From an uncultured Eubacteriales bacterium (lineage in GTDB: Bacteria > Bacillota > Clostridia > Christensenellales > Aristaeellaceae): DNA of 64,000 nt. Numbering within the stretch: position 1 is the stretch's first letter; every line of letters begins with the position of its first letter. Of the stretch, positions 1 to 8,773 are shown piece after piece. The stretch lies in the NCBI GenBank assembly GCA_944349855.1, contig CALVNS010000011.1, forward strand, positions 1 through 64,000, in the 5' to 3' direction. A program made the position numbers and the translations under genes. The notes under the pieces were generated by a model. It did no database searches and was not told the DNA's origin. It saw nothing but the letters and a program-made list of their open reading frames with translations.

Positions 1-99
1 TTTCCTTGCGTTTGCGTTTCTCTATTCTGTATCGTTTTCAAGGATCGTTTCTGTGCAGCTTGCAAAAGCTTTCCGCCGTCGCTCGCTGACAGCTTGATT

Positions 100-128
100 A
101 TTATATCTCTTTCTCGCGCATCTGTCAA
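100..128 (-). promoter_or_regulatory. Near-perfect sigma-A promoter, probably of an rRNA operon reading off the left edge
   Basis: On the minus strand TTGACA (128-123) and TATAAT (105-100) are separated by exactly 17 bases, and A/T-rich tracts like an UP element lie just upstream (129-160). The transcribed stretch toward position 1 contains CCTTGAAAAC near 40, resembling the conserved sequence ahead of 16S genes in Bacillota. No gene is visible in 1-155, so the target lies outside the window; the rRNA assignment is inferred. Confidence 0.7.
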
Positions 129-155
129 GGGCTTTTTCAAAGTTTTTTCATCTTT

Positions 156-1460
156 TTATGCCTGCCCTCGCTGGCGCCGCCGCTCGCGGATCTTGAGCTC
201 GCTTCCCTGGTCGCTGGGCCGGTAGTAGCGCCGTCCGGCGACCTCCGGCGGCATGTAGTTTTGCGCGACGTAGTGCCCCGGAAAGTCGTGCGGATACTTG
301 TATCCCACGCCAGAGCCCATGCGATCGCTTCCCTTATAATGCGTATCGCGCAGGTGCACGGGCACGGGTCCGAATCCGCCGCGCTGCGCGTCCTGCATGG
401 CCGCATCCACCGCCGCGCTGACGCTGTTGGACTTGGGGCTCTCGCACACCGCGCAGATCGCCTGCGCGATGGGCAAGCGCGCCTCCGGCATGCCGACCAA
501 CTCCAGCGCCTGCCCGGCCGCGACGGCCTGCAGCATCGCCGTCGGGTTGGCCAGGCCCACATCCTCGCTGGCGTGGGCGATGATGCGCCGCACGATCAGC
601 CGGGGATCGACGCCCGCATACGTCAGGCGCGCATACCACGCCAGCGCCGCGTCGCTGTCCGAGCCGCGCAGGCTCTTGCAGAAGGCCGAGAGCATATCGT
701 AGTAGAGCGACTCGTCGCAGCGGATGACCGGCCTTTGAATCGACTCCTCCGCCACCTCCAGTGTGAAGCGCACGACGCCCTGCCCGTCCGGCGCTGTGGT
801 GAGCGCGCCCAGCTCCAGCGCGCTCAGCGCGGAACGCACGTCGCCGTTGGCCACCTGCGCGATGTGGTGCAGCGCCTCGGGCGCAAGCTCGATCCGCTGC
901 CCGCCCAGGCCGCGCTCGGGGTCCTTCAGCGCGCGCAGCATGGCGGTCTCCACATCCTCCTGCGAGAGCGGCTCAAACTGGAACACCCGGCACCGGCTGA
1001 CGATCGCCGGCGTCATAGATATGAACGGGTTCTCCGTCGTCGAGCCGATGAAGCGCACGGTGCCCTTCTCGATCGCGGGCAGGATCGAGTCGGACTGGGA
1101 CTTGCTCCAGCGGTGGCACTCATCCAGCAGCAGGTACGTCGCCTGGCCGTAGAGCGACAGGCGGTTTTGCGCCTCCTTGACGACCTCGCGCACCTCGCCC
1201 ACGCCGCTGGTGACGGCGTTAAGCTGCACAAACGCCGCCCGCGTCGTATGGGCGATGATGGAAGCGAGCGTCGTCTTGCCGCAGCCGGGCGGCCCGCAGA
1301 AGATGCAGGAGGTCAGGCGGTCGGCCTCGATGGCGCGCCGCAGCAGCTTGCCCGGGCCGACGATGTGCCGCTGGCCGATGAACTCATCCAGCGTGCGCGG
1401 GCGCATGCGGTCGGCGAGCGGCTTGAGCCTCTCCCGCGAGGCGGTAAACAGATCGTCCAT
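156..1460 (-). CDS. rarA: Replication-associated recombination protein A (RarA/MgsA), AAA+ ATPase
   Basis: A 434-residue AAA+ ATPase of the clamp-loader-like RarA family, which acts at stalled forks and gaps in the cytoplasm. Visible features are a Walker A motif (GPPGCGKTT, about residues 56-64), a Walker B region LLLDECH near residue 111, the sensor-like STTENPFIS segment near 140, and the C-terminal helical domain with the family's HYKGSDRMG segment near 372. Length matches the family. It lies 23 bp downstream of the zinc-type binding protein gene on the same strand, so they may be cotranscribed, with a GAGGAG ribosome site before the ATG. No terminator is seen between its stop and the strong promoter at 100-128. 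Confidence 0.93.
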   Translation of the reverse strand: MDDLFTASRERLKPLADRMRPRTLDEFIGQRHIVGPGKLLRRAIEADRLTSCIFCGPPGCGKTTLASIIAHTTRAAFVQLNAVTSGVGEVREVVKEAQNRLSLYGQATYLLLDECHRWSKSQSDSILPAIEKGTVRFIGSTTENPFISMTPAIVSRCRVFQFEPLSQEDVETAMLRALKDPERGLGGQRIELAPEALHHIAQVANGDVRSALSALELGALTTAPDGQGVVRFTLEVAEESIQRPVIRCDESLYYDMLSAFCKSLRGSDSDAALAWYARLTYAGVDPRLIVRRIIAHASEDVGLANPTAMLQAVAAGQALELVGMPEARLPIAQAICAVCESPKSNSVSAAVDAAMQDAQRGGFGPVPVHLRDTHYKGSDRMGSGVGYKYPHDFPGHYVAQNYMPPEVAGRRYYRPSDQGSELKIRERRRQRGQA

Positions 1461-1483
1461 GTCGTTTCTCCTCTATCGTCATC

Positions 1484-2371
1484 TCATTGGCCGCCCGCGC
1501 CGCTCAACGCGTCCGCCAGCGTCTCGATGTTGTGCATCATGGCGTCCTCCCACGCGGTGCGGTCGCCCGACAGCGGGCCCGTCATCAACACGTCCAGCGC
1601 CGCGACGTCGTAGCCGGGCAGGCTGAGCAGCATCTGCGGCGCGGTGTCCTCCACGAGCACGACCGCGTCGGGATAGGGCGCAAGCAGCTCCAGCAGCGCC
1701 TCCTCGTCGCCCACGTACGGCTGCTGGCCGGGATCGCGCTCGACCGTCAGCACCACGTCCAGCCCCGCATCCAGCGCCAGATATGCGAGCGCCGGGTGCA
1801 TCACCACGGCCTGCCGGCCCGCAAAGAACCCCAGCTGTTCATCCATGGCCGTCTGCACGCGCCCGACGGCCTCCATCGCCGCCGCCAGCGCCGCAGTGTA
1901 CACGCCCTCGTTCGTCGGATCCAGCTGGCACAGCGCCGCGCTGACGCCGTGCACCACCTCGCCCCAGCGCGCGGGCGACAGCCACACGTAGGGATTGTCC
2001 GCGGGCTGCGTATCCTCGTCCGGGTCGAGGATGCGCCCCTCGATGCGCTCCACATCCGCGCCCGCGACGATCATCGGCTTCATGCCCTCCTGGGCCAGGT
2101 AGTTCAGAAAGCTCTCCAGCCCGCCGCCCAGCAGCGCGACGATATCCGCCTCCTGCGAGCGCAACAGGTCCGGCTCGCTGAGCGCATATGCCTCCATATA
2201 CCCGCCCTGGGGCATGAGGAACATGTCCGTCTTCTGCGGGTCGCAGCCCGCCGCGATGCATGCCAGGTAGACCGGATAGCACGAGGCGCGCACATAGGGG
2301 AACGCCGCCAGACCGGCCGACGGCACGAGCAGCAGCAGGGCCAGCAGCGCGGCAAACGCCTTTTTCTTCAT
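1484..2371 (-). CDS. Metal (zinc/manganese-type) ABC transporter substrate-binding protein
   Basis: A 295-residue secreted protein of the ZnuA/TroA cluster A-I family. An N-terminal signal peptide (KKK, then a leucine/alanine-rich core to about residue 22) precedes the binding-protein fold. Possible metal-site positions include the histidine in VVMHPAL near 188, but the usual first histidine (HxxEP) is replaced by a GGYMEAY segment near 57, so metal specificity is uncertain. No lipobox cysteine is seen. No cognate permease or ATPase lies nearby; its neighbours are rarA downstream and trpS, divergent, upstream. A minus-strand -10 box TATAAT is present at 2425-2430. Confidence 0.7.
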   Translation of the reverse strand: MKKKAFAALLALLLLVPSAGLAAFPYVRASCYPVYLACIAAGCDPQKTDMFLMPQGGYMEAYALSEPDLLRSQEADIVALLGGGLESFLNYLAQEGMKPMIVAGADVERIEGRILDPDEDTQPADNPYVWLSPARWGEVVHGVSAALCQLDPTNEGVYTAALAAAMEAVGRVQTAMDEQLGFFAGRQAVVMHPALAYLALDAGLDVVLTVERDPGQQPYVGDEEALLELLAPYPDAVVLVEDTAPQMLLSLPGYDVAALDVLMTGPLSGDRTAWEDAMMHNIETLADALSGAGGQ

Positions 2372-2440
2372 TTTGGTCGTCCCTTCTTTCTGCGGCGGGA
2401 GACTCCCGCAGACGGATTGGCACCATTATAACACGAACCC

Positions 2441-2469
2441 TTGCGGTTATGTTCCCGTTGTGATAAAAT
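2441..2469 (+). promoter_or_regulatory. Putative trpS promoter
   Basis: TTGCGG at 2441-2446 and TAAAAT at 2464-2469 with a 17-base spacer, 42 bases before the trpS start. The leader is too short for a T-box element. Confidence 0.5.
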
Positions 2470-2511
2470 TTGTGCTATGGCAAGACCAGTGAAATGAGGG
2501 AGGGCTTTCCC

Positions 2512-3531
2512 ATGGACAATTCGTCAGTTTCCGCGCCCAAGAAGCGCATCTATTCCGGCATCCAGCCGTCGGGCACGCCGACGCTGGGCAATTATATCGG
2601 CGCCATGCGCAACTGGAAACTCCTGGAGGACACGTACGATTGCATCTACGCCGTGGCCGACCTGCACGCCATCACCGTGCGCCAGGATCCGGCCGGGCTG
2701 CGCCGGCAGACGCAGGGGCTGATCGCCCTGCTGCTGGCCATCGGGCTCGATCCCAAGAAGAACATCCTCTACCTGCAATCTCACGTGCCCGCGCACGCGG
2801 AGCTGGCCTGGCTGCTCAACTGCTACACCTACATGGGCGAGCTCTCGCGCATGACCCAGTTCAAGGACAAGAGCCAGAAGCACGCGGACAACGTCAACGC
2901 GGGCCTGTTCACCTACCCGGTGCTGATGGCCGCGGATATCCTGCTGTACCAGACGGACCTGGTGCCCGTGGGCGCGGACCAGAAGCAGCACATCGAGATC
3001 TGCCGCGACATCGCGCAGCGGTTCAACGGCCTCTACGGCGACGTGTTCACCATTCCGGAGGGCTTCATCCCCAAGACGGGCGCGCGCGTCATGTCCCTGC
3101 AGGACCCCACGCGCAAGATGTCCAAGTCCGACCCCGAGGAGTGCTTCATCAGCATGCTCGACGCGCCGGACGCCGTGCGCCGCAAGATCAAGCGCGCGGT
3201 CACGGACTCGGACGCCTGCATCCGCTTCGACCCGGAGAACAAGCCGGGCGTGTCCAACCTGCTCTCGATCCTCTCCGCGCTCAGCGGCGAGACGCCGCAG
3301 GCCGCGGGCGAGCGCCTGGCCGGCAAGGGCTACGGCGAGCTCAAGCAGGAGGTGGCCGACGCGGTCGTGGCCACGCTCTCGCCCATCCAGGCGGAGTACG
3401 CCCGCATCATCAAGGACAAGGCGTACCTGGAGGGCGTCATGCGCGAGGGCGCGGAGCGCGCCGCACACATCGCCAACCGCACGCTGCAAAAGGCCATGAA
3501 GAAGATCGGCTACGTGCTGCCGGTCAGGTAA
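2512..3531 (+). CDS. trpS: Tryptophanyl-tRNA synthetase
   Basis: A class I aminoacyl-tRNA synthetase that charges tRNA-Trp. The 339-residue product has the HIGH-equivalent TLGN in [12 protein letters not shown] near residues 17-28 and the KMSKS loop (RKMSKSDP) near 200, and it is of usual length. The start at 2512 is chosen because a GAGGGAGGG ribosome site sits just before it; an in-frame ATG at 2470 has no such site and falls in the promoter. It is a single-gene unit, with its own promoter upstream and a strong terminator 8 bases after the stop. Confidence 0.96.
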   Translation: MDNSSVSAPKKRIYSGIQPSGTPTLGNYIGAMRNWKLLEDTYDCIYAVADLHAITVRQDPAGLRRQTQGLIALLLAIGLDPKKNILYLQSHVPAHAELAWLLNCYTYMGELSRMTQFKDKSQKHADNVNAGLFTYPVLMAADILLYQTDLVPVGADQKQHIEICRDIAQRFNGLYGDVFTIPEGFIPKTGARVMSLQDPTRKMSKSDPEECFISMLDAPDAVRRKIKRAVTDSDACIRFDPENKPGVSNLLSILSALSGETPQAAGERLAGKGYGELKQEVADAVVATLSPIQAEYARIIKDKAYLEGVMREGAERAAHIANRTLQKAMKKIGYVLPVR

Positions 3532-3538
3532 GCGCATC

Positions 3539-3571
3539 GGGACGGACGGCTTTCGCCGCCCGTCCTTTTTT
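3539..3571 (+). terminator. Intrinsic terminator of trpS
   Basis: GGACGGACGGC and GCCGCCCGTCC form an 11-bp stem (one mismatch) around a TTTC loop, followed by T6. Confidence 0.9.
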
Positions 3572-3642
3572 GCGCTCCCTCCCGCCGCGCCACGTGTCAA
3601 GCGCCCCAATTGCGGCATCTTTGTGAACGAGGGACAATTTGG

Positions 3643-3671
3643 TTGCTTTTCATCTGTCGATACGGTATAAT
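3643..3671 (+). promoter_or_regulatory. Promoter of the hibernation factor gene
   Basis: TTGCTT at 3643-3648 and TATAAT at 3666-3671 with a 17-base spacer, 75 bases before the start codon. Confidence 0.7.
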
Positions 3672-3745
3672 AAACACAGACAAGACGGATTTGAAGGCCG
3701 GCATAAAGAAAGATGCCGAAACACGACGCCAAAGGAGGCTTTCAA

Positions 3746-4276
3746 ATGATCGTTCGTTTCATCACCAAGGATGCCCACGTTCCCCAAAACGTCCTGGACA
3801 CGATGGAAAAAAGGCTCTTGCAGCGCCTGGGCGTTTACTATCGCGGCGAGGAAGAGGATGCCTCCACGATTGTGGTCAAGATCACCGAGCGCAAGGGGGT
3901 CTACAAGGTCGAGATCACCATGCCCTATGGCGGCCACCAGATGCGCACGGAGAACGAGGAGCGCGACCTGTCGCTGCCCGCGCTGGACAAGGGCATCGAC
4001 ATCCTCGAGCGCCAGATCAAAAAGCTCAAGACCCGCCTGAACCGCCGCCTGCGCGAGGTGCCCGAGCTCGCGCCCGAGGCCGACGAGCCCGAAGATGCCT
4101 TCGCCGTCGTCAAGGTCAAGCGCTATGAGAACAAGCCCATGACCGTGCAGGACGCCATCCTGGAGATGAACCTGCTGGGCCACGCGTTCTTCACCTTCTT
4201 CAATGCGGACAGCAAGCAGGTCTGCACGGTCTACCGCCGCAACGACGGGGACTACGGCCTGATCGAAATCGGATGA
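3746..4276 (+). CDS. hpf: Long-form ribosome hibernation promoting factor
   Basis: A 176-residue long-form HPF/RaiA protein, which binds the 30S subunit and dimerises 70S ribosomes into inactive 100S particles in stationary phase. Residues 1-100 form the sigma-54 modulation/S30EA domain (a beta strand beginning IVRFITKD, then a positively charged helix ending KTRLNRR). A linker precedes the C-terminal dimerisation domain (about 125-176, with the LLGHAFFTFFNADS segment). An AAAGGAGG site 8 bases upstream fixes the start at 3746 rather than the in-frame ATG at 3713. A small secreted-protein gene follows after 31 bp. Confidence 0.95.
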   Translation: MIVRFITKDAHVPQNVLDTMEKRLLQRLGVYYRGEEEDASTIVVKITERKGVYKVEITMPYGGHQMRTENEERDLSLPALDKGIDILERQIKKLKTRLNRRLREVPELAPEADEPEDAFAVVKVKRYENKPMTVQDAILEMNLLGHAFFTFFNADSKQVCTVYRRNDGDYGLIEIG

Positions 4277-4307
4277 CCGGCCCTGCGCCGGGAGGAGGCG
4301 ATACCCC

Positions 4308-4616
4308 TTGAATCGAAGGCTGATCCTTTTGCTCGTCGTGCTGCTCGCGCTGCTGGCCGTCACGCTGGGCGCCATCTTTGTGTTCCATCCCCAGAGCCAG
4401 CAGGTGCCCCTGCCCTCGCCTTCCCCGGCCGCGACGGAGATCCCCGTCTACGCGCCGGGCGATGCGACGCCCAGCGAGATGGACGACCCGCTCGCCGGCC
4501 TGACCGAAGAGGAAATCGCCGCCCTGGCCATGAGCGAGGAAAACGCGGGTACGGAGGACTTCGGCAGCGGCTTTGCGGACGTCGCCGACGGCGCGACCAC
4601 GGCCCCCATCGACTGA
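4308..4616 (+). CDS. Small membrane-anchored or secreted hypothetical protein
   Basis: A 102-residue protein starting with TTG, supported by GGAGGAGG about nine bases upstream. Residues 5-25 form one strongly hydrophobic helix after an N-terminal NRR, giving an N-in topology. The rest is a low-complexity acidic, proline- and threonine-rich tail (PSPSP near 37, several D/E clusters, C-terminal TTAPID). I recognise no family. It lies 31 bp after hpf and is probably cotranscribed, ending at a strong terminator. Confidence 0.6.
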   Translation: MNRRLILLLVVLLALLAVTLGAIFVFHPQSQQVPLPSPSPAATEIPVYAPGDATPSEMDDPLAGLTEEEIAALAMSEENAGTEDFGSGFADVADGATTAPID

Positions 4617-4646
4617 CCTCCCGACGCTCCCCGCACGCAAGCGCAA

Positions 4647-4685
4647 CGCCCCGTCTTCCATGCGAAGACGGGGCGTCTCTTTTTG
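4647..4685 (+). terminator. Intrinsic terminator after hpf and the small membrane-protein gene
   Basis: Perfect 11-bp stem GCCCCGTCTTC/GAAGACGGGGC (4648-4658, 4664-4674) with a 5-base loop and a T5-containing tail. No T-run exists on the other strand, so it does not serve dnaA. Confidence 0.88.
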
Positions 4686-4772
4686 AGCCCTGGCCGTGCG
4701 GTCGGCTGCCTGTTCGTTTCGGATGCGGATGACGAGCCCCCTCGCTCGTTCCCCCTCTTCTCGCACAGGGCT

Positions 4773-6113
4773 TTACTTTTCCTGGATGCGCTTTTTCAGG
4801 TCGTCGACGGTCGCGGCCATCTCTGAGGAGGATTTGACCATCTCCGCGATCTTGTCGCAGGAGTGCATGATCGTCGAGTGGTCGCGCTTGAACGCGTCGC
4901 CAATGCGCGGCAGGGACATCTCCGTCATCTCGCGCGTGAGGTAGATCGCCACCTGGCGCGGCAGCGCGATCTCGCGCTTGCGCTTTTGCCCGACGATGTC
5001 CGCGACGGACACGCCGTAGTATTCGGCCACCGCCTGCTGGATCAGCTCGCAGGTGATGCGCTTGGGGTCGCGCACGGACAGGATGTCGCGCAGCGCCTCC
5101 TCGGCCAGCTGCGCGTCGACGGAGCGGCCGGTGAGCGACGCGAACGCCTCCACGCGCGTGAGCGCGCCCTCCAGTTCACGGATGTTGGACTCGATGCGCG
5201 CGGCGATGAGTTCGAGCACCTCGTCGTCCACGGCGATGTGCTCGCTGTCGGCCTTCTTGCGCAGGATGGCCACGCGCGTCTCGATGTCGGGTTTTTGGAT
5301 GTCGGCGATCAGGCCCCACTCAAAGCGCGAGCGCAGGCGCTCCTCCAGGCGGGCAATCTCCTTGGGCGGCTTGTCCGAGGAGATGATGATCTGCTTGCCC
5401 GCCCCGTGCAGCGCGTTGAACGTGTGGAAGAACTCCTCCTGCGTGGACTCGCGCCCCGCGATGAACTGGATGTCGTCGACCATGAGCACGTCCACGTTGC
5501 GGAAGCGGTTGCGAAACTCCACGTTCTTGTTGTTCTTGATCGCCTGGATCAGCTCGTTGGTGAACGTCTCGCTGGACAGGTACAGCAGGCGCATCGCCGG
5601 AAACTGCTGCTGGATGTAGTGGCCGATGGCGTGCATGAGGTGCGTCTTGCCCAGGCCCACGCCGCCATACAGGAACAGCGGGTTGTACGCCTCGCCCGGC
5701 GCCTCGGCCACCGCCAGCGACGCCGCATGCGCGAAGCGGTTGGAGTTGCCCACGACGAACGTGTCGAACGTCGACTTGGGGTTGAACATGTTCACGCCCG
5801 AGATCGTCAGCGCGTCGCTGCCCTCCTCGCGCCGCCGGCCCTGCCACGCGGCGCGCTCCTGCGGGGTCATGTACTCGATGGTCAGCGCGCGGCCCGCCAC
5901 CTCCTGCACCGCGTTGGAGATCAGCTCCTGATAGCGGCCCAGGATCGTCTTGCGCATGAAGTCGCTGACGACCTCCAGGTACAGCCGGTCGTCCGCCAGC
6001 GCCACGGGCTTGAGCGAGGAGGCGATCCACGTCTTGTACGATACGTCCGGAAGGTCCTCGCGCAGCAGCACGGTCGCCTTCTCCCATATCTCTTCATAGT
6101 CCATCGAGTTCAT
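4773..6113 (-). CDS. dnaA: Chromosomal replication initiator protein DnaA
   Basis: A 446-residue DnaA with all four domains. Domain I is at about 1-85 (EEIWEKA, VSYKTWI), followed by a short linker. The AAA+ core has Walker A GGVGLGKTHL near 148 and Walker B MVDDIQF near 211. Domain IV is the C-terminal DNA-binding helix-turn-helix with the DHSTIMH signature near 413. It unwinds oriC by binding DnaA boxes. The start may be ATG 6113, or ATG 6104, which has better spacing from the GGAAGG site. dnaN and recF are not adjacent as usual but lie about 36 kb away on the same strand. The upstream intergenic region carries DnaA-box-like sites, consistent with autoregulation. Confidence 0.97.
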   Translation of the reverse strand: MNSMDYEEIWEKATVLLREDLPDVSYKTWIASSLKPVALADDRLYLEVVSDFMRKTILGRYQELISNAVQEVAGRALTIEYMTPQERAAWQGRRREEGSDALTISGVNMFNPKSTFDTFVVGNSNRFAHAASLAVAEAPGEAYNPLFLYGGVGLGKTHLMHAIGHYIQQQFPAMRLLYLSSETFTNELIQAIKNNKNVEFRNRFRNVDVLMVDDIQFIAGRESTQEEFFHTFNALHGAGKQIIISSDKPPKEIARLEERLRSRFEWGLIADIQKPDIETRVAILRKKADSEHIAVDDEVLELIAARIESNIRELEGALTRVEAFASLTGRSVDAQLAEEALRDILSVRDPKRITCELIQQAVAEYYGVSVADIVGQKRKREIALPRQVAIYLTREMTEMSLPRIGDAFKRDHSTIMHSCDKIAEMVKSSSEMAATVDDLKKRIQEK

Positions 6114-6188
6114 CCTTCCCTTTCCGCTCTCCTGCGCGCCGCGCAGCCTGCAAGCCTATGCACACCCAGCTGCGCGAACCCTCCCGAA

Positions 6189-6432
6189 ATGTGGAATCTG
6201 TGGATTTTTTGCACAGCACTTTCCACAACCTGTGGAAATCTTTCGCGAAACCACGTCTATGATACCAAAAAAACCGCCTGTTTTCAAGCTTTTTTCGAAG
6301 GCGTTCCGCTCGTCACCGCTGCACTTTTACACAGGTTTTCACAAAACTGTTGAAAACCCCTCCCCCACCGCTGGTGGTTTTTCGACGGTTTCTGCACAAG
6401 CGTTAGGCTCTCTGTGCGAAATCTGTGTAAAA
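6189..6432. promoter_or_regulatory. DnaA-box-like cluster upstream of dnaA
   Basis: The 380-bp gap 6114-6493 has no gene. It holds TGTGGATTT (6199-6207, one mismatch to the DnaA box), CTTTCCACA (6219-6227), TGTGGAAAT (6231-6239), TTTTACACA (6325-6333) and TGTGTAAAA (6424-6432), each of the last four with about two mismatches. An A/T-rich stretch lies between them. This fits dnaA autoregulation or an origin sub-region. Confidence 0.55.
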
Positions 6433-6436
6433 CGCG

Positions 6437-6472
6437 CCGCGCGGTTATGCATATTCATACATAACCGCGCGG
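6437..6472 (-). terminator. Long GC-rich hairpin downstream of the 6494-7204 gene
   Basis: Perfect 13-bp inverted repeat CCGCGCGGTTATG/CATAACCGCGCGG with a 10-base loop. On the minus strand it is followed after a few bases by TTTT, so it is a plausible, though not strong, terminator between the secreted-protein gene and dnaA. Confidence 0.5.
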
Positions 6473-6493
6473 AAAATACAAAAAATATTCAGT

Positions 6494-7204
6494 TTACAGG
6501 CCCGATCGCAGCGCGCCGTCCTCAACGCGCCAGCCCGTTCCCGAGGGCGTGAGCATCAGCGTGGCCGAGGCGAGCGCGCTGTCGTCCTCGCCGAGAATCT
6601 CCAGGGTGATGACGGGCGGCTGTGCCAGCTCGTCGGAGGTCAGCGGCTGGTTGGACCAGTATACCGGCCTGCCGTCGTTGATGAGCGAAACGCCGACCTC
6701 CTCGTAGCGTGCGCCCAGTGCGTCCCAGGCGATGAAGGAGCCCTGCGAAGCGGTGAAGCGGAAGCGGCAGGCGACGGGCAGGCCCTCCGCGTCGGAGAGG
6801 GCGGCCTCCAGCAGCAGGCCGGGCACGGCGGAGTCGAGGGGGGTGTAGCCGCGCATCGTCTGCAGCTCCAGAAGGCCCGCGCCGGTCTGGCACGAGAGGC
6901 TGACGAGCGAGTCGACGTCGCGCGCGTAGACGAGCAGGTCGGGCGTGTACATCGCGGCGATCATGCCGTAGCCGCCGTTTTGGAAGAAGTCGCCCAGCTG
7001 ATACATGCGCCAGGCCTCGCGCTGATCGTCGGCGAGCAGGCCCTTTTCGACGATGAGGTCCTCCAGCTCGTCCAGAAAGGCCTCGTAGGCGGGCTGCAGT
7101 TCAGCCAGGTCCTCGGCGGTGAGCATGGGGCCGTCGGCGGCGAGCGCCCCGGGCGCCGATCCCAGCAGCGCAGCCAGCAGCAGCATACAAATCGCGCGTT
7201 TCAC
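6494..7204 (-). CDS. Secreted protein of unknown function
   Basis: A 236-residue protein with a clear signal peptide (KR, a hydrophobic core, then likely cleavage after GALA at about residue 22) and no lipobox cysteine. The mature part is acidic, with an N-terminal helical stretch (LAELQPAYEAFLDELEDL) and then mostly predicted beta structure. I recognise no catalytic motif or family. It lies 27 bp downstream of the NAGPA-domain gene on the same strand, so the two probably form one exported-protein operon. Confidence 0.65.
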   Translation of the reverse strand: MKRAICMLLLAALLGSAPGALAADGPMLTAEDLAELQPAYEAFLDELEDLIVEKGLLADDQREAWRMYQLGDFFQNGGYGMIAAMYTPDLLVYARDVDSLVSLSCQTGAGLLELQTMRGYTPLDSAVPGLLLEAALSDAEGLPVACRFRFTASQGSFIAWDALGARYEEVGVSLINDGRPVYWSNQPLTSDELAQPPVITLEILGEDDSALASATLMLTPSGTGWRVEDGALRSGL

Positions 7205-7231
7205 GGCGCATCTCCTCCTTCATTGGGCGGG

Positions 7232-8512
7232 TCATTCTTCGTCCTGCGCGGCCTCCTCCGCGGGCAGGTCGTCCGCGTCGACGAACATCACGATGTCCGA
7301 CACGCGCCGCTCGTCGCCCGAGGACGGCATGTTGATGACCTCGCCCTCAAAGTAGAGCGTGGTCGAGCCGCCGCCGTCGAGGTTGAACGCAAATTGGGCG
7401 CCGTGCTTGAGGAACAGCTGCTGCAGCTCGGGCAGCGTGACGCCCTCGGAGTAGCCTTCGCGCCGGCCGTCGACGACGATCATGATGTAGTGCAGCGGGC
7501 CGATCTGCCCGATGGCCGTGCGCGGCTCGCGATAGGCCGGGTCGTCGGCCGTGCGGATGAAGAAGCTCCTGGGCAACTCGACCGCCTCGCCGTCCTCCAC
7601 CAGCACCGGGCCAAACTCGAACGTCTGCCAGGTGCCGGCCTCGGCCAGCTCGTTGGCCACGAGGCCCTGCTTCTCGCGCCGGTCGGTCAGCGCGGACATG
7701 TTGCCCTCGCTGTCAATGATCAGCAGGTGGCGCGTGCTGTTCTGCTTGCGGTACAGCTCGCCGTTGCGCAGGATGATGCCGTTGGTATGGTACTTGTAAA
7801 AGTCCGCGTTGGCCGCAATGACCGGCTGGTGGCGGTCGGCAATGTCGGACACTGACTCGTACGCCGCGTTGCCGTACTTCTCGCCCGCGAAGGCCGTGCG
7901 CAGCTGATGCGGGTCGGATACGCGAATGTCGGCCAGGAAGTAGGTGACGTCCTCCTCCTGAATCTGCTCGACGGTGACGGTCAGCGAGTCACTCTCATAG
8001 GAAAGCTCGCCCGGTTCGTAGTGCTTGTAGGGGCTGGGCGCCTCCGTCGCCACGGGCGCGGCCGTCGCCGATGTGGGCAGTTCCCGCTCCAGCCCGGACT
8101 CCGCCTCCGCCAGGATGGCCGCTAGCGTCGATTCGGGCTCCACCGTCGGCCCGGGCAGCGGCTGCACGACGACCGTGTTTTGGCTCTCCAGCCAGCTGGC
8201 GTAGCGCTCGCTCACTGCGGGCAGGTCCTGCACGGGCCCGCTGCCCTGCGCGAAAAACAGTACAAGCAACACACACGCCGCAATCAGCGCGGGCGGGCGC
8301 GGGTTGAAGTGCACGCCGGGCCTGGGCAGTTCATAGTGGCGTTTGGGCAGGCTCTGCGTGAGGCGCCGGTTCAGGCGGCGCTGCGGATGCGCCCCGCGCC
8401 GGGGGGCTTCGTCCCTCGTGCGCCGCGGCGCGTCGGTGACGGGCGCGGGCGCCTCCTGTTCGTGCGGCGCGTCATACCGGCGCCTGCGCTGCGTACGGTC
8501 CAGTCGATCCAA
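7232..8512 (-). CDS. Membrane-anchored phosphodiester glycosidase (NAGPA) domain protein
   Basis: The C-terminal half (about residues 180-410) carries the NAGPA/DUF2233 fold, with ANADFY near 230 and NLDGGGSTTLY near 375. This fold is found in N-acetylglucosamine-1-phosphodiester alpha-N-acetylglucosaminidase and in exopolysaccharide-associated proteins. An Arg-rich cytoplasmic tail of about 75 residues and one transmembrane helix (ALIAACVLLVLFFA) put the domain outside the cell. I choose TTG at 8512 (426 aa) because GGAGG sits 7-8 bases before it; the in-frame ATG at 8551 has no clear ribosome site. The substrate is unknown, possibly a surface glycan phosphodiester. A secreted protein gene follows. 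Confidence 0.75.
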   Translation of the reverse strand: MDRLDRTQRRRRYDAPHEQEAPAPVTDAPRRTRDEAPRRGAHPQRRLNRRLTQSLPKRHYELPRPGVHFNPRPPALIAACVLLVLFFAQGSGPVQDLPAVSERYASWLESQNTVVVQPLPGPTVEPESTLAAILAEAESGLERELPTSATAAPVATEAPSPYKHYEPGELSYESDSLTVTVEQIQEEDVTYFLADIRVSDPHQLRTAFAGEKYGNAAYESVSDIADRHQPVIAANADFYKYHTNGIILRNGELYRKQNSTRHLLIIDSEGNMSALTDRREKQGLVANELAEAGTWQTFEFGPVLVEDGEAVELPRSFFIRTADDPAYREPRTAIGQIGPLHYIMIVVDGRREGYSEGVTLPELQQLFLKHGAQFAFNLDGGGSTTLYFEGEVINMPSSGDERRVSDIVMFVDADDLPAEEAAQDEE

Positions 8513-8626
8513 GTGCGTTTCCTCCAGCGCGGCGGCCCTGCACGGCGGCACGCCGCCGTCGATATCGTCTTGCCGCGCATGTCAGGCGGCGTTCCCCTCC
8601 GGCGGACAACAAAATCCGTATTTACC

Positions 8627-8655
8627 ATCATAAAGTCCGCCCGCCCAATTGTCAA
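8627..8655 (-). promoter_or_regulatory. Promoter of the NAGPA gene operon
   Basis: Minus strand TTGACA (8655-8650), 17-base spacer, TATGAT (8632-8627). It gives a leader of about 110 nt before the TTG start. Confidence 0.75.
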
Positions 8656-8773
8656 TACCGCGCCGTGCGCGTCCGCCAGGCGGTTCCCGGCTCATCTGTG
8701 GAGTAAAAAAGCCATTTTGAAAGCTTTTTTTTGCAAAAAGGGTTTTGATGAATTCGTTTTTTGCTCTTTTTCC

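Noticed and set aside
2372-2511. T-box leader before trpS
   Set aside because: The promoter is only about 40 bases before the start and no T-box conserved sequence or antiterminator is visible.
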